Shown here: positions 23,937-30,995 of the stretch, one piece after another
Layout of the letters: every line of letters begins with the position of its first letter
Position numbering within the stretch: the stretch's first letter is position 1
Translations under genes and position numbers: made by a program
Assembly (NCBI GenBank): GCA_022825185.1
Contig: JAJDYK010000001.1
Coordinates: forward strand, 1-30,995
Origin: Candidatus Latescibacterota bacterium
GTDB lineage: Bacteria > Latescibacterota > UBA2968 > UBA8231
Direction: 5' to 3'
DNA length: 30,995 bases
The notes under the pieces: model-generated
The model's input: the letters and a program-made list of their open reading frames with translations, nothing else
Told to the model about the DNA's origin: nothing
Database searches by the model: none

Positions 23937-24894
23937 AGCGGGATTTATCGGCGCGGGGGGGCGCGGTCAAAGCGCCCACTATCCATCGGTCCATCGCCTC
24001 GCCGACCGCGTGGAGATGGCCGCGGTTTGCGAATTGGATGAGGAGCGCCTCAAGCAAGTGGTCGCAAAGTACGGCTTTACGCGCACGTACCAAGATCACC
24101 GCGCCATGCTCGACGAGATCGACCCAGACATTGTCTATTGCGTGATGAACGAGAAGTGGCTCTTGCAGCCGGCCCTCGACTGCATCGCCGCGGGCAAGCA
24201 CTTGTTTATTGAAAAGCCGCCCGGAGCCAACAGCGACGAGACGCGGGCGATTTTGGCGGCTGCCGAGCGCCAGGGCGTCTGGGTGATGGTCGGTCTGCAA
24301 CGCCGCTACACCGCTGTTACTCGCGAGGCCATGCGCCTAGTTGCGGCCAAAGGCCCGGTGTCGCTGGCGACTACTACTTTCAACAAACAGCTTCCGCAGA
24401 GCGCGGACGATTTTACTACGACCTTGTGGAACGATTTGGTCCACATCGTCGATTTGCTGCGTTACATGGCTGGCGGCGAGCCGGTGGAAGTTACTGCTTA
24501 CCAAGACAAGTTCGGCGGCGAGGGCTTTGACCACTACACGGCGCTGGTGCGCTTTGACAACCGCGCAACCGGCGTGATGTTCGGCAACCGCGCCTCTGGC
24601 GGGCGGGTGCTGCGCTCGGAGCTACACGGCGTGGGCATTGGCTGCTACATGAAAATTCCCAGTGAAATCGAAATCCACGAGGACAACCAAGTGCGAACCC
24701 TCGGCGGCTGGGAAATCGACGGCGTACCCGAAGACGACGTGCCTCGCTACGAGGGGGTCTTGACCATGCACGAGCACTTCATCGATTGCGTGGTTGAAAA
24801 CCGGCAGCCGATCACCGACATCCGCGACGTGATTCACTCGATTGCGCTAGTAGATCAGATTGAGGCGGCTGAGATTATGGCGGCGAAGACGTGA
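23929..24894 (+). CDS. Gfo/Idh/MocA-family oxidoreductase
   Basis: 321 residues from the ATG at 23929, which overlaps the end of the isomerase gene by 8 bases and has AAGGGGAAG upstream; an open frame further upstream is inside the isomerase gene. Rossmann loop FIGAGGRGQSAHYP (6-19), lysine motif FIEKPPGANSDE, and WNDLVHIVDLLRYMAGG with the substrate-site histidine. The order isomerase then Gfo oxidoreductase recalls inositol or keto-sugar catabolic pairs. Translation is probably coupled to the isomerase. The downstream gap to the convergent APH gene is 33 bases without a recognisable terminator. Confidence 0.93.
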   Translation: MLKAGFIGAGGRGQSAHYPSVHRLADRVEMAAVCELDEERLKQVVAKYGFTRTYQDHRAMLDEIDPDIVYCVMNEKWLLQPALDCIAAGKHLFIEKPPGANSDETRAILAAAERQGVWVMVGLQRRYTAVTREAMRLVAAKGPVSLATTTFNKQLPQSADDFTTTLWNDLVHIVDLLRYMAGGEPVEVTAYQDKFGGEGFDHYTALVRFDNRATGVMFGNRASGGRVLRSELHGVGIGCYMKIPSEIEIHEDNQVRTLGGWEIDGVPEDDVPRYEGVLTMHEHFIDCVVENRQPITDIRDVIHSIALVDQIEAAEIMAAKT

Positions 24895-24927
24895 TTTATA
24901 TAGAGCAGACTGGAGGCGGTTTTTATA

Positions 24928-25821
24928 TCACTTTCCCCACAGGGCTCGCCGGAAGTCGGCAGGTTTTTCCATAGGGTGTGCGTTGAGAAAGTCCTGCAGG
25001 CAGCCAAACTCGTGCAACAGGCAGAAACTCAGGAGTCCTTCCTCGACTTCGGGCGAGCTTTCCAACCCGTACGCCTCAAGGAGTTGGTAAGTGAGTTCAG
25101 GCTCGCCTAAGGTGTAGTAGGCGAGTACGGCGACGAAGTCGTAGAATGGATGACCAATGCGGGCATCGCCAAAGTCGATGATCCCTGAGATGAACCAGGA
25201 ACCGTCTTCGCGCTCGGTGAGCAGAAAGTGATCCTCCGTCAAGTCGGCGTGCAGGAAAACGTGGGGGAAAGGGGGTTCGGCGAACGCTGCGAGACGGGAT
25301 CGGAGCCAACTGTTCCACGGCTCTTGGGCGCTGTGGTGTGCCTCGGCTCCATCGAGTCGAGCCTGCAAAAAAGACGCCCAATCGGAGTCGAGGCCCTCGG
25401 GGAGAGGGAGATCGTGCAGGCGACGCAGGAGCGCGCCGATTTCTCCGACGAGGCTGCGGCGTATGCGCAGGGGGAGCTGCCGCCAAACCGATTGCGCTGG
25501 GATTCCCATCACGCGACTCTGCAGCAGGTACGACCACCCGTCAATCTTCCCGTGAGCCAGCAGCGTCGGTGCGGGCAGATTGTCCACGCTCTCTAAGGCG
25601 ATGCGCTCCCGCTCGAAGAATTCCGCCCATAGCGGGCAGTAGAGCTTGAGGATTACCTCTCCTATCCCATAGACGACGTGCGTTCCCAACGTCAGGCGTT
25701 CCAGTTCGCCCGAAATCCCGTGACGCGCAGCGATTGCACGGACGGCGGGCTGCCAGATGGCGTCGTCCTTATACAGGGCAGAGTACTGATCTTCGCATTG
25801 AATCTCCGGCAGTATTCTCAT
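24928..25821 (-). CDS. Aminoglycoside phosphotransferase (APH)-family kinase-like protein
   Basis: 297 residues. Protein-kinase-like fold of the APH/choline-kinase family: GIGEVILKLY with the ATP lysine Lys59, the catalytic loop VFLHADLTEDHFLL (Asp193; the usual Asn at the second metal position is His198) and the DFG-like GIIDFGDARIGHPFYDFV (Asp216). The catalytic loop spelling is seen in hygromycin-type family members. Substrate could be a sugar, an amino alcohol or an antibiotic; nothing points to resistance specifically. It starts 41 bases after the mandelate-racemase-family gene on the same strand, without a clear ribosome site, so it may be cotranscribed and phosphorylate a metabolite of that pathway. 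This link is inference. Confidence 0.85.
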   Translation of the reverse strand: MRILPEIQCEDQYSALYKDDAIWQPAVRAIAARHGISGELERLTLGTHVVYGIGEVILKLYCPLWAEFFERERIALESVDNLPAPTLLAHGKIDGWSYLLQSRVMGIPAQSVWRQLPLRIRRSLVGEIGALLRRLHDLPLPEGLDSDWASFLQARLDGAEAHHSAQEPWNSWLRSRLAAFAEPPFPHVFLHADLTEDHFLLTEREDGSWFISGIIDFGDARIGHPFYDFVAVLAYYTLGEPELTYQLLEAYGLESSPEVEEGLLSFCLLHEFGCLQDFLNAHPMEKPADFRRALWGK

Positions 25822-25862
25822 GGTCTAGTCGCCCTGCGCCGACTCGGCAAGCGCGTCGAGCC

Positions 25863-26996
25863 TTAAAACTCCATATACGGCTCAGACTCAATCGGCGTAA
25901 ACAGCTTCGGCTGATATTGTTCCATCATAACATCCTCGCGCAACTCCACGCCCCAACCCGGCCCTTCAGGTGGTACACAGTGTCCATCGATTACTTCGAT
26001 CGGTTGTGTAAGCACTTTGTTGTATCGATCAATGGACGACACAAAAATTTCCTGCATCAAACTGTTGTGAATGCACAGATCCAAATGCAAGCTGGCGATT
26101 GTTGAAATCGGCCCATTGGAATTGTGTGGTGCGACTGTCACGTAATACGTCTCAGCCATGGCGGCAATTTTCTTCAATTCAGTGATGCCGCCCGCATGAC
26201 AAATGTCCGGCTGAATGATTCCGACTGCATTCAGCTCCAACAGGGCGCGGAAGTCCCAGCGAGTGTATAGCTGCTCACCCGTCGCAATAGGCACGTTCAC
26301 CTCGTGAGCAAATTGCGCTAGTGCTTCAGGATTATCCCACAAGATCGGCTCTTCCATCCACGCAATGTTATAAGGCTCCAATTCCTGTGCCACTCGTCGT
26401 GCGCTCCATATGTTCAAGCGCGCGCGAATGTCGATTCCTATTTCAATTTGCGACCCGGCAGCTTCGCGTGCCGCTTCCACAAGGGCGACGCCGTGCTGAA
26501 TCCGATCAATCTTTGCCACCTGTGCGCCTCTAAAAGGGTAAAACTTCAACGCCTCATAGCCCTGATCTACTACCCGTTTTACGCCCTCGGCAATCCCTTC
26601 AGGTGTGTTGTTTTTTCTCGGCCAGCCATTGGCGTACATGCGAATTTTGTCGTGTGACTTCCCACCCAATAATTCATACACCGGGACATCTAGTGCTTTA
26701 CCTTTAATGTCCCACAGCGCTAGATCAATCGCACTGATCGCACTCGTCGTTACCGCTCCCCCCGACCACGTCACGCGTCGGTACAACGAGGTCCAAATTC
26801 GCTCGATCTCAAATGGATTTTTGCCTAGCAGGAAACGCTTGAATGCCGCAAACTCGCCGGTCAAGGCGTCGTCTTTGTATTGCAGGCTGGCCTCGCCCCA
26901 GCCGTGAATACCGGCGTCGGTCTCAATTTTCACGAACAGCCAATTGTTAGTCCCTTCCGACCCCATCCGCATCACCTGCAAGTCAGTAATTTTCAT
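25863..26996 (-). CDS. Mandelate racemase/muconate lactonising enzyme family protein, sugar-acid dehydratase-like
   Basis: 377 residues from the ATG at 26996 with AGGAGA just upstream. Enolase superfamily: capping domain with LFVKIETDAGIHGWGEA, barrel with LWDIKGKALDVPVYELLGG, Mg ligands Asp189 (IGIDIRARLN), Glu215 (WMEEP) and Glu241 (ATGEQLYTRWDF), then PDICHAGGITELKKIAAMAE and His291 in APHNSNGP. The layout is close to galactonate- and gluconate-type dehydratases (GalD group). In GalD the first ligand is followed by a catalytic histidine two residues on; here that position is Arg191, so the substrate probably differs. The gene looks less G+C-rich than its neighbours, a possible sign of transfer. 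Confidence 0.9.
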   Translation of the reverse strand: MKITDLQVMRMGSEGTNNWLFVKIETDAGIHGWGEASLQYKDDALTGEFAAFKRFLLGKNPFEIERIWTSLYRRVTWSGGAVTTSAISAIDLALWDIKGKALDVPVYELLGGKSHDKIRMYANGWPRKNNTPEGIAEGVKRVVDQGYEALKFYPFRGAQVAKIDRIQHGVALVEAAREAAGSQIEIGIDIRARLNIWSARRVAQELEPYNIAWMEEPILWDNPEALAQFAHEVNVPIATGEQLYTRWDFRALLELNAVGIIQPDICHAGGITELKKIAAMAETYYVTVAPHNSNGPISTIASLHLDLCIHNSLMQEIFVSSIDRYNKVLTQPIEVIDGHCVPPEGPGWGVELREDVMMEQYQPKLFTPIESEPYMEF

Positions 26997-27025
26997 TTTT
27001 TTCTCCTGTATGTTAGATAGTAGTT

Positions 27026-28255
27026 TCAGACCACGCGCCACCACGGTGCAGCGAGTACGCGGTCAGTGAGCCAGAACGTTTCTCTGCCATCGTAGAGAAT
27101 GATTCCACGCTGCGCCATATCGGAGTACTCATCTAGGAACGTATGCAGATGTCGCACATCGCCGAGATGGATGCTTGCGGCGGCCTTCACTTCTACGGGC
27201 AGCAGACATCGACCCGTTTCAATGACGAAATCGACTTCGGCACCCTTGGTGGTACGCCAAAAGAGAATCTCCGTTTTTGCAACGCGAGTAGAGGCCCAAG
27301 CGAGCAGGTCGCAGAGCACTATGTTCTCTAGGTGCTCGCCTCGGGGATGTGTCTCGCCCGCTAAGTGCAAAGCCAACCCGGTGTCGCTCCAGTAGAGTTT
27401 GGATGACTTGACCAGCCGTTTCGTCCTGTTGACAGAATAGGATGGCAGGCGCACCAGTTGGAACGACACCTCTAGCAAGTTGAGATATCGCTGCACTGTG
27501 GACGGGGCAAGATGTACGTCCCGAGCTAGATCTGCTTGGTTTAATATCCCGCCAACGCGCAGACAGGCTGCCGTCATCAACCTCCGCAGGTCGGTGATGC
27601 CCTCGATGGCGGATAGACGCGGGATATCTCGCTCCAAGTAGGTAGCCGCGTAGCCTTCGAACCATAGCCGCCGGTCGTCATCATCGCTCAACTCATGGGC
27701 TGGGACGGGATAACCTCCGCGTCGAGCAAGGGCCATCCACGACTCTGCTTCGGCTGGCTCTGCGAGCAGCACATCCCGCCATGCAGCAGGGGGTGCATCT
27801 ACGAGTTCCGTCCACAGACCGGGCCTAGCTGACCCGCGTTGCTCGCGACGGGTCATAGGCCAGAGCGTCAAGTAGCTAGCGCGGCCAGCCAGCGTTTCAC
27901 CCACCTCCTTCATAAGCAGCAGATTCGCCGATCCAGTCAGGAGGAAACGACCGGCAACCCGATCTTCGTCAACGAGGCGCTTGATGGCGAGCAGCACATG
28001 CGGCACCCGCTGCACCTCATCAAGCGTGATCTGCACGGCCCGAGCAACAAGGGCATCCGGTTCGCGTTGGGCTTGCTCAAGGACGCCGTAATCGTCTAGG
28101 GTGAAGTAAGATCGGTCTGCCCCGATGGGATGCATGCGGGCGAGGGTGCTCTTGCCGGTCTGTCGTGCGCCAGTGAGAACGGTCACGGGCATGACCCGCA
28201 GTGCCCGCTCCACGCTCGCGGAAGCAAATCGAGGTAGCAGGCGATTCGTGTTCAT
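27026..28255 (-). CDS. AAA ATPase with DUF4143 domain
   Basis: 409 residues from the ATG at 28255; an earlier in-frame start at 28303 would read through palindromic operator DNA. Walker A is LTGARQTGKSTLAR (27-40), Walker B ITLDEVQ (76-82), and LLTGSANLLLM carries the sensor. A winged-helix region follows (NQADLARDVHLAPSTVQRYL), and the C-terminal DUF4143 part contains GAEVDFVIE and LPVEVKAA, the spelling of a PD-(D/E)xK nuclease-like core. Such ATPases are widespread and often mobile; their biological role is not settled. The promoter region is filled with palindromes and the message seems leaderless. No ribosome site. Self-regulation through the winged helix is possible but unproven. Confidence 0.9.
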   Translation of the reverse strand: MNTNRLLPRFASASVERALRVMPVTVLTGARQTGKSTLARMHPIGADRSYFTLDDYGVLEQAQREPDALVARAVQITLDEVQRVPHVLLAIKRLVDEDRVAGRFLLTGSANLLLMKEVGETLAGRASYLTLWPMTRREQRGSARPGLWTELVDAPPAAWRDVLLAEPAEAESWMALARRGGYPVPAHELSDDDDRRLWFEGYAATYLERDIPRLSAIEGITDLRRLMTAACLRVGGILNQADLARDVHLAPSTVQRYLNLLEVSFQLVRLPSYSVNRTKRLVKSSKLYWSDTGLALHLAGETHPRGEHLENIVLCDLLAWASTRVAKTEILFWRTTKGAEVDFVIETGRCLLPVEVKAAASIHLGDVRHLHTFLDEYSDMAQRGIILYDGRETFWLTDRVLAAPWWRVV

Positions 28256-28257
28256 AT

Positions 28258-28306
28258 ACCCATGATATGGGTGATTATCACCCACGTCAAGGGTGATAAT
28301 CACCCA
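28258..28306 (-). promoter_or_regulatory. Palindrome-filled promoter of the DUF4143 ATPase gene
   Basis: Minus strand: TTGACG (28285-28290), a 17-base spacer that is itself the palindrome tgggtgataatcaccca (28268-28284), and TATCAT (28262-28267). A second copy, gggtgataatcaccc on the plus strand (28291-28305), abuts the -35, and a third dyad with arms ACCCAT/ATGGGT (28258-28272) covers the -10. The start codon begins seven bases after the -10. The two main palindromes are centred 22 bases apart, about two helical turns. Confidence 0.78.
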
Positions 28307-28315
28307 TAAGGAGAT

Positions 28316-29932
28316 CTACACGCCCGCGGCCCAGCCATTGCCCCCAGCGCGTACCTTGCCTTCGCTTTTGAGCACCTCGGCACCGTGCGCACCGCCGGCC
28401 ACTGCTTGAACTACCTGCACCCGGTGGCCCATTTCTCTTAGGGTTTGCACAATCGCCGGGTCGATGCCGCGCTTTAGCTCGAGGGGTTCTTGGGCTTCGG
28501 CGTTGAGTCGGAGGGCTGTGGCGGCTCCCAAGGCGGTGGCGTTGAAGTCGATAATGCGCTGGCCGAGTTGGGCACCGACGCTGATGATGCGGCGACCGCC
28601 GGGTAGGCCGATGGCCACGTCGCGCTGGGGCAGGCGCAAGATCATGGGGACCACGTTGTTGAGCGGACGCTTGTGCGCCGCTACGGAATTGGCCCGACCG
28701 GGACGGGGGTCTAAACGGCACATGCCGTGTCCCAAAATAATGCCTGTGTCCGGTACGGTGAGACAAGAGCCAAAGGCTCCGCCTTGGGTGATGGTGATGC
28801 CGACGAGATTGCCCTCGGCGTCTGCGGCTGAAACGTGCAGGGTTTCGGCGACGGCTGGGCCCGAGGCTTCGTACACTTGCTGATCGACCTGCTCGGGGAA
28901 TTGTTGCAGGGCTTCGACGCGACCGGCGGCGTAGTCCTTGCTCAGCAAGCGCTCCACCGGCACATCGACGAAATCGGGGTCGCCGACGTAGCGCAGACGG
29001 TCGCGCCAAGCCTGTTTGACGACCTCGGCTAGCTGGTGCCAGTACAAGGCTCGGTCGTCGGGTATCACGGGTAGGCATTCCAACATGTGGAGAATCTGGA
29101 GGGCAGAGAGGCAGCCGTTGGGCAAAATTGGTCCGTACACTGGCACATCGCGGTAGGTGATTTGGTATGGCTCGGTCAGACGCGGCGCAAAGTCAGCCAT
29201 ATCCTCGCGGGTGAGGGCACCGCCGCTGGCTTGGACGTAATCGCCGATGGTGCGGCCCAATTCGCCGTCGTAAAAGTCGCGCCAACCAGCTTGAGCCAAA
29301 CGCGCTAGGGTGCGTTCCATATCGGGGCGATGCCAAATGTCGTCGGGGCTGGGCAACTCGCCTTGCGGCGCGAGGTGGCTAAATGTTGCGGGGAAGCGGC
29401 GCAGAATGGCTTCTTGGTTGCGGATGGTATTGGCTAGGGCCGGGCCGTAGGGGAAGCCGTCGGAGAGGAGTCCTTGAGCCGGGGCGACAATCGCGGCCCA
29501 AGGCAATTGCCCCCAGCGCTCGTGCAAAAAGCCCATGCCAGCCATTTGGCCGGGGACGGCTATGGACTGAGGACCGTACACATTGGCATCGTCGCGCACG
29601 CTACAGGCGTATTCCCTTTCGTTGGTACACATGTTATCGCGGCGGGCCGGCAGAATGTCGTACATGTGTTCGTGGGCCGCGGCCGGGGCTACGGCATTGG
29701 CGTCGAGCGACCAGACGCGGCCGGTGGAGCCTTCCAAAACGACCGCCGCCGACATGTAGCCGCCGATGCCGTTGGATTGGGGGGCCAACATGCAGCAGGC
29801 CAAACTAGTGGCTGCGGCTGCATCCATGGCGTTGCCGCCTTGGGCCAATATGTGTGCGCCAATGCGCGCCGCGGCTGGCTGCTGGGCAGACACAGTGCCG
29901 CGGTCAGCTAGTACTTGGTGTCCTTCGATCAT
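28316..29932 (-). CDS. Gamma-glutamyltransferase-family Ntn hydrolase
   Basis: 538 residues, ATG with AGGAGAA. The precursor should self-cleave before Thr364 (AETLHVSAADAEGN), the nucleophile, giving about 363- and 175-residue chains; ITQGGAFGSC, KRPLNNVVPM and PNGCLSALQ are further family signatures. No signal peptide, so it is apparently cytoplasmic, unlike most bacterial GGTs. The arginine that holds the glutamyl carboxylate (the R in DFREMAP of E. coli) is replaced: here LDANAVAPAAA has Asn79. It may thus act on other amides, like some acylases of this family. It is upstream of the DUF4143 gene on the same strand but that gene has its own promoter. Confidence 0.88.
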   Translation of the reverse strand: MIEGHQVLADRGTVSAQQPAAARIGAHILAQGGNAMDAAAATSLACCMLAPQSNGIGGYMSAAVVLEGSTGRVWSLDANAVAPAAAHEHMYDILPARRDNMCTNEREYACSVRDDANVYGPQSIAVPGQMAGMGFLHERWGQLPWAAIVAPAQGLLSDGFPYGPALANTIRNQEAILRRFPATFSHLAPQGELPSPDDIWHRPDMERTLARLAQAGWRDFYDGELGRTIGDYVQASGGALTREDMADFAPRLTEPYQITYRDVPVYGPILPNGCLSALQILHMLECLPVIPDDRALYWHQLAEVVKQAWRDRLRYVGDPDFVDVPVERLLSKDYAAGRVEALQQFPEQVDQQVYEASGPAVAETLHVSAADAEGNLVGITITQGGAFGSCLTVPDTGIILGHGMCRLDPRPGRANSVAAHKRPLNNVVPMILRLPQRDVAIGLPGGRRIISVGAQLGQRIIDFNATALGAATALRLNAEAQEPLELKRGIDPAIVQTLREMGHRVQVVQAVAGGAHGAEVLKSEGKVRAGGNGWAAGV

Positions 29933-30046
29933 GTTCTCCTCACAATGGGAAATTCCAACGCAACACTAGCTTTACTCGCCACGAATACAGGAATGTTCAT
30001 ATATCTAACTTCTTCTCATAACGGGGAATTTTGGCGCACCACTACG

Positions 30047-30995
30047 CTAGCCAAAGCGCACGCCCGTTGGAATAATCCCCACGTCCTCCCCGCGCCGCAT
30101 GGCCTCAGCCGCGTCGAGGATGCTCGCCAAGTCGTGCTTAGGTTCAAACCCCAACTTTTGCTTGATGTTGGTCAAATCCAGCTCGAAGTAGTTCCAATCC
30201 GGTCGTCGCGCATCGGCGTAGCTCAATCCGAAGCGTTCGGCGAGATAGGGCACGGTCTCGCTCCAATCGAACAGCGCGGCCCCACCCAGATTGAACACCT
30301 CGCCCACGGCTTCGTCCCGCTCTAGCGCTAACACTAGCCCTTGGACGATGTCGCGCACGTCGGCATACACCTGCCGGAAGGGCCGCCCGTCTGGATTCCG
30401 CGATAGCAAGAATTGCTCCTCACCCGTCCACAGCGCCTTGAGCTCCTCGGCTCCCTCTCGGTCCTTGAACTGCTCGTAAACCGGTCCGAACAAAAACAGG
30501 TGCGGCAAGCCGTTTTCGTCGAGGAATTCTCCCGGCTCAATAATCGTGGCAAAGCGCGTGGTAGCCGACGGTAGCCCGAACTGCAAGTGATAGCTCATCA
30601 CCAGTTCCTCGCCGATCCACTTGGTCAGGAAGTAGGGCATCGTCTGGTAGCGGGCGACTTGGTCTTCGCGGATTGGCTCTTCAAAGCAGCGGCCGTTGTA
30701 GGGGTTTTCCCAGTAAATCGCCTCGGTGGAAGCATAGACTAAGCGGTGCAGATTGGGCGTCAGCTCGCGGATGGACTCCAGCACGTTGATGGTGCCCATG
30801 CCGTTGATCTCGAGGTATTCGCGGTTGTCGAAGGGGCCGCCAAAGGCTGCGGCGATGTGGTACACCGCATCGACTCCCTCGACGGCGCGGCGCACATCGG
30901 CGAGATTGCGCAAATCGCCTTCGATGGTCTCGACGCGGTCAAAGCTGTCGAGCTTGTGGGCGCGGCTTTGGTCGCCGGGATAGACAAACGAGCGG
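30047..30995 (-). CDS. NAD-dependent epimerase/dehydratase (extended SDR), N-terminus outside the window
   Basis: The frame is open to the right edge, so a TTG at 30913 is not the real start; at least 315 residues are present. Extended-SDR features: EGDLRNLADVRRAVEGVDAVYHIAAAFG with the conserved D-A-V-Y-H-x-A-A segment, LVYASTEAIYWENPY (serine/threonine region), and the catalytic YxxxK pair as PYFLTKWIGEEL. The NAD-binding GxxGxxG loop lies beyond the edge. Members act on nucleotide sugars or reduce hydroxy-ketones. The C-terminus reads FDWSETVPYLAERFGLSYADAR and LGFEPKHDLASILDAA, typical of the substrate domain. It is 114 bases upstream of the GGT-like gene on the same strand; the gap is A/T-rich and shows nothing I can name. 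Confidence 0.9.
   Translation of the reverse strand, partial: RSFVYPGDQSRAHKLDSFDRVETIEGDLRNLADVRRAVEGVDAVYHIAAAFGGPFDNREYLEINGMGTINVLESIRELTPNLHRLVYASTEAIYWENPYNGRCFEEPIREDQVARYQTMPYFLTKWIGEELVMSYHLQFGLPSATTRFATIIEPGEFLDENGLPHLFLFGPVYEQFKDREGAEELKALWTGEEQFLLSRNPDGRPFRQVYADVRDIVQGLVLALERDEAVGEVFNLGGAALFDWSETVPYLAERFGLSYADARRPDWNYFELDLTNIKQKLGFEPKHDLASILDAAEAMRRGEDVGIIPTGVRFG

Noticed and set aside
24895..24927. Terminator between the convergent Gfo and APH genes
   Set aside because: The 33-base gap shows no stem with a T-run.
28258..28306. CRISPR-like repeat array
   Set aside because: Only two to three short palindromes without spacers of regular size; promoter geometry explains them better.
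28287..29078. A 263-codon minus-strand frame inside the GGT-like gene
   Set aside because: Extremely Arg/Pro/Ser-rich, out of frame with a clear enzyme gene, no family character.
30047..30913. Complete epimerase gene starting at the TTG at 30913
   Set aside because: The frame stays open to the window edge and the upstream residues (VETIEGD before LRNLADV) fit the family, while the cofactor loop would be missing.

Overview
The window comes from a Gram-negative bacterium. It carries a complete TonB-dependent outer-membrane receptor with a signal peptide, and an ExbB/ExbD proton-channel pair. Genes are dense, mostly have AGGAG-type ribosome sites, and some start at GTG or TTG. The gene content is rich in phytanoyl-CoA-dioxygenase-like proteins, Gfo/Idh/MocA oxidoreductases, HpcH/HpaI aldolases, TIM-barrel sugar isomerases, an M55 peptidase and an enolase-superfamily dehydratase. 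That mix recalls uncultured marine or sponge-associated lineages such as Poribacteria and Latescibacterota. This placement is an inference from gene content only; no rRNA or tRNA gene is visible, and no intergenic gap exceeds about 210 bases.

Region 1 (1-5527) is a co-directional envelope operon: a very long TPR protein that runs off the left edge, an ExbB/TolQ-like channel, an ExbD/TolR-like protein, and a membrane protein whose N-terminus looks like a TonB/TolA transmembrane anchor but whose C-terminus is a DUF4159-like domain. It ends at a strong terminator. I regard it as the best candidate for an undescribed system: a proton-motive-force-driven envelope machine in which a DUF4159 domain replaces the usual TonB C-terminus.

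Region 2 (5544-14630) holds aroA (with Ser at the Pro101 position), a divergent DapA-family aldolase, a secreted hypothetical protein, a MORN-repeat protein with a zinc ribbon, a divergent dioxygenase-like protein, a NIP-like aquaporin, a bidirectional terminator, a TonB-dependent receptor with a structured leader, and an M55 (DppA-like) peptidase.

Region 3 (14692-27000) is a catabolic cluster: three Gfo/Idh/MocA oxidoreductases, two HpcH/HpaI aldolases (one with an extra C-terminal domain), a transaldolase-like protein lacking the usual aspartate, a canonical PhyH dioxygenase, a sugar isomerase, a kinase-like APH protein and a mandelate-racemase-family dehydratase. It shows remodelling. A 24-codon stub of a TIM-barrel isomerase gene sits beside an AlbA_2/HATPase gene, a 13-codon stub of a short-chain dehydrogenase follows an oxidoreductase, and a hairpin element flanked by direct repeats sits at the end of an aldolase gene.

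Region 4 (27026-30995) has a DUF4143 ATPase whose apparently leaderless promoter is filled with palindromes, a gamma-glutamyltransferase-like protein lacking the usual substrate-binding arginine, and an NAD-dependent epimerase cut by the right edge.
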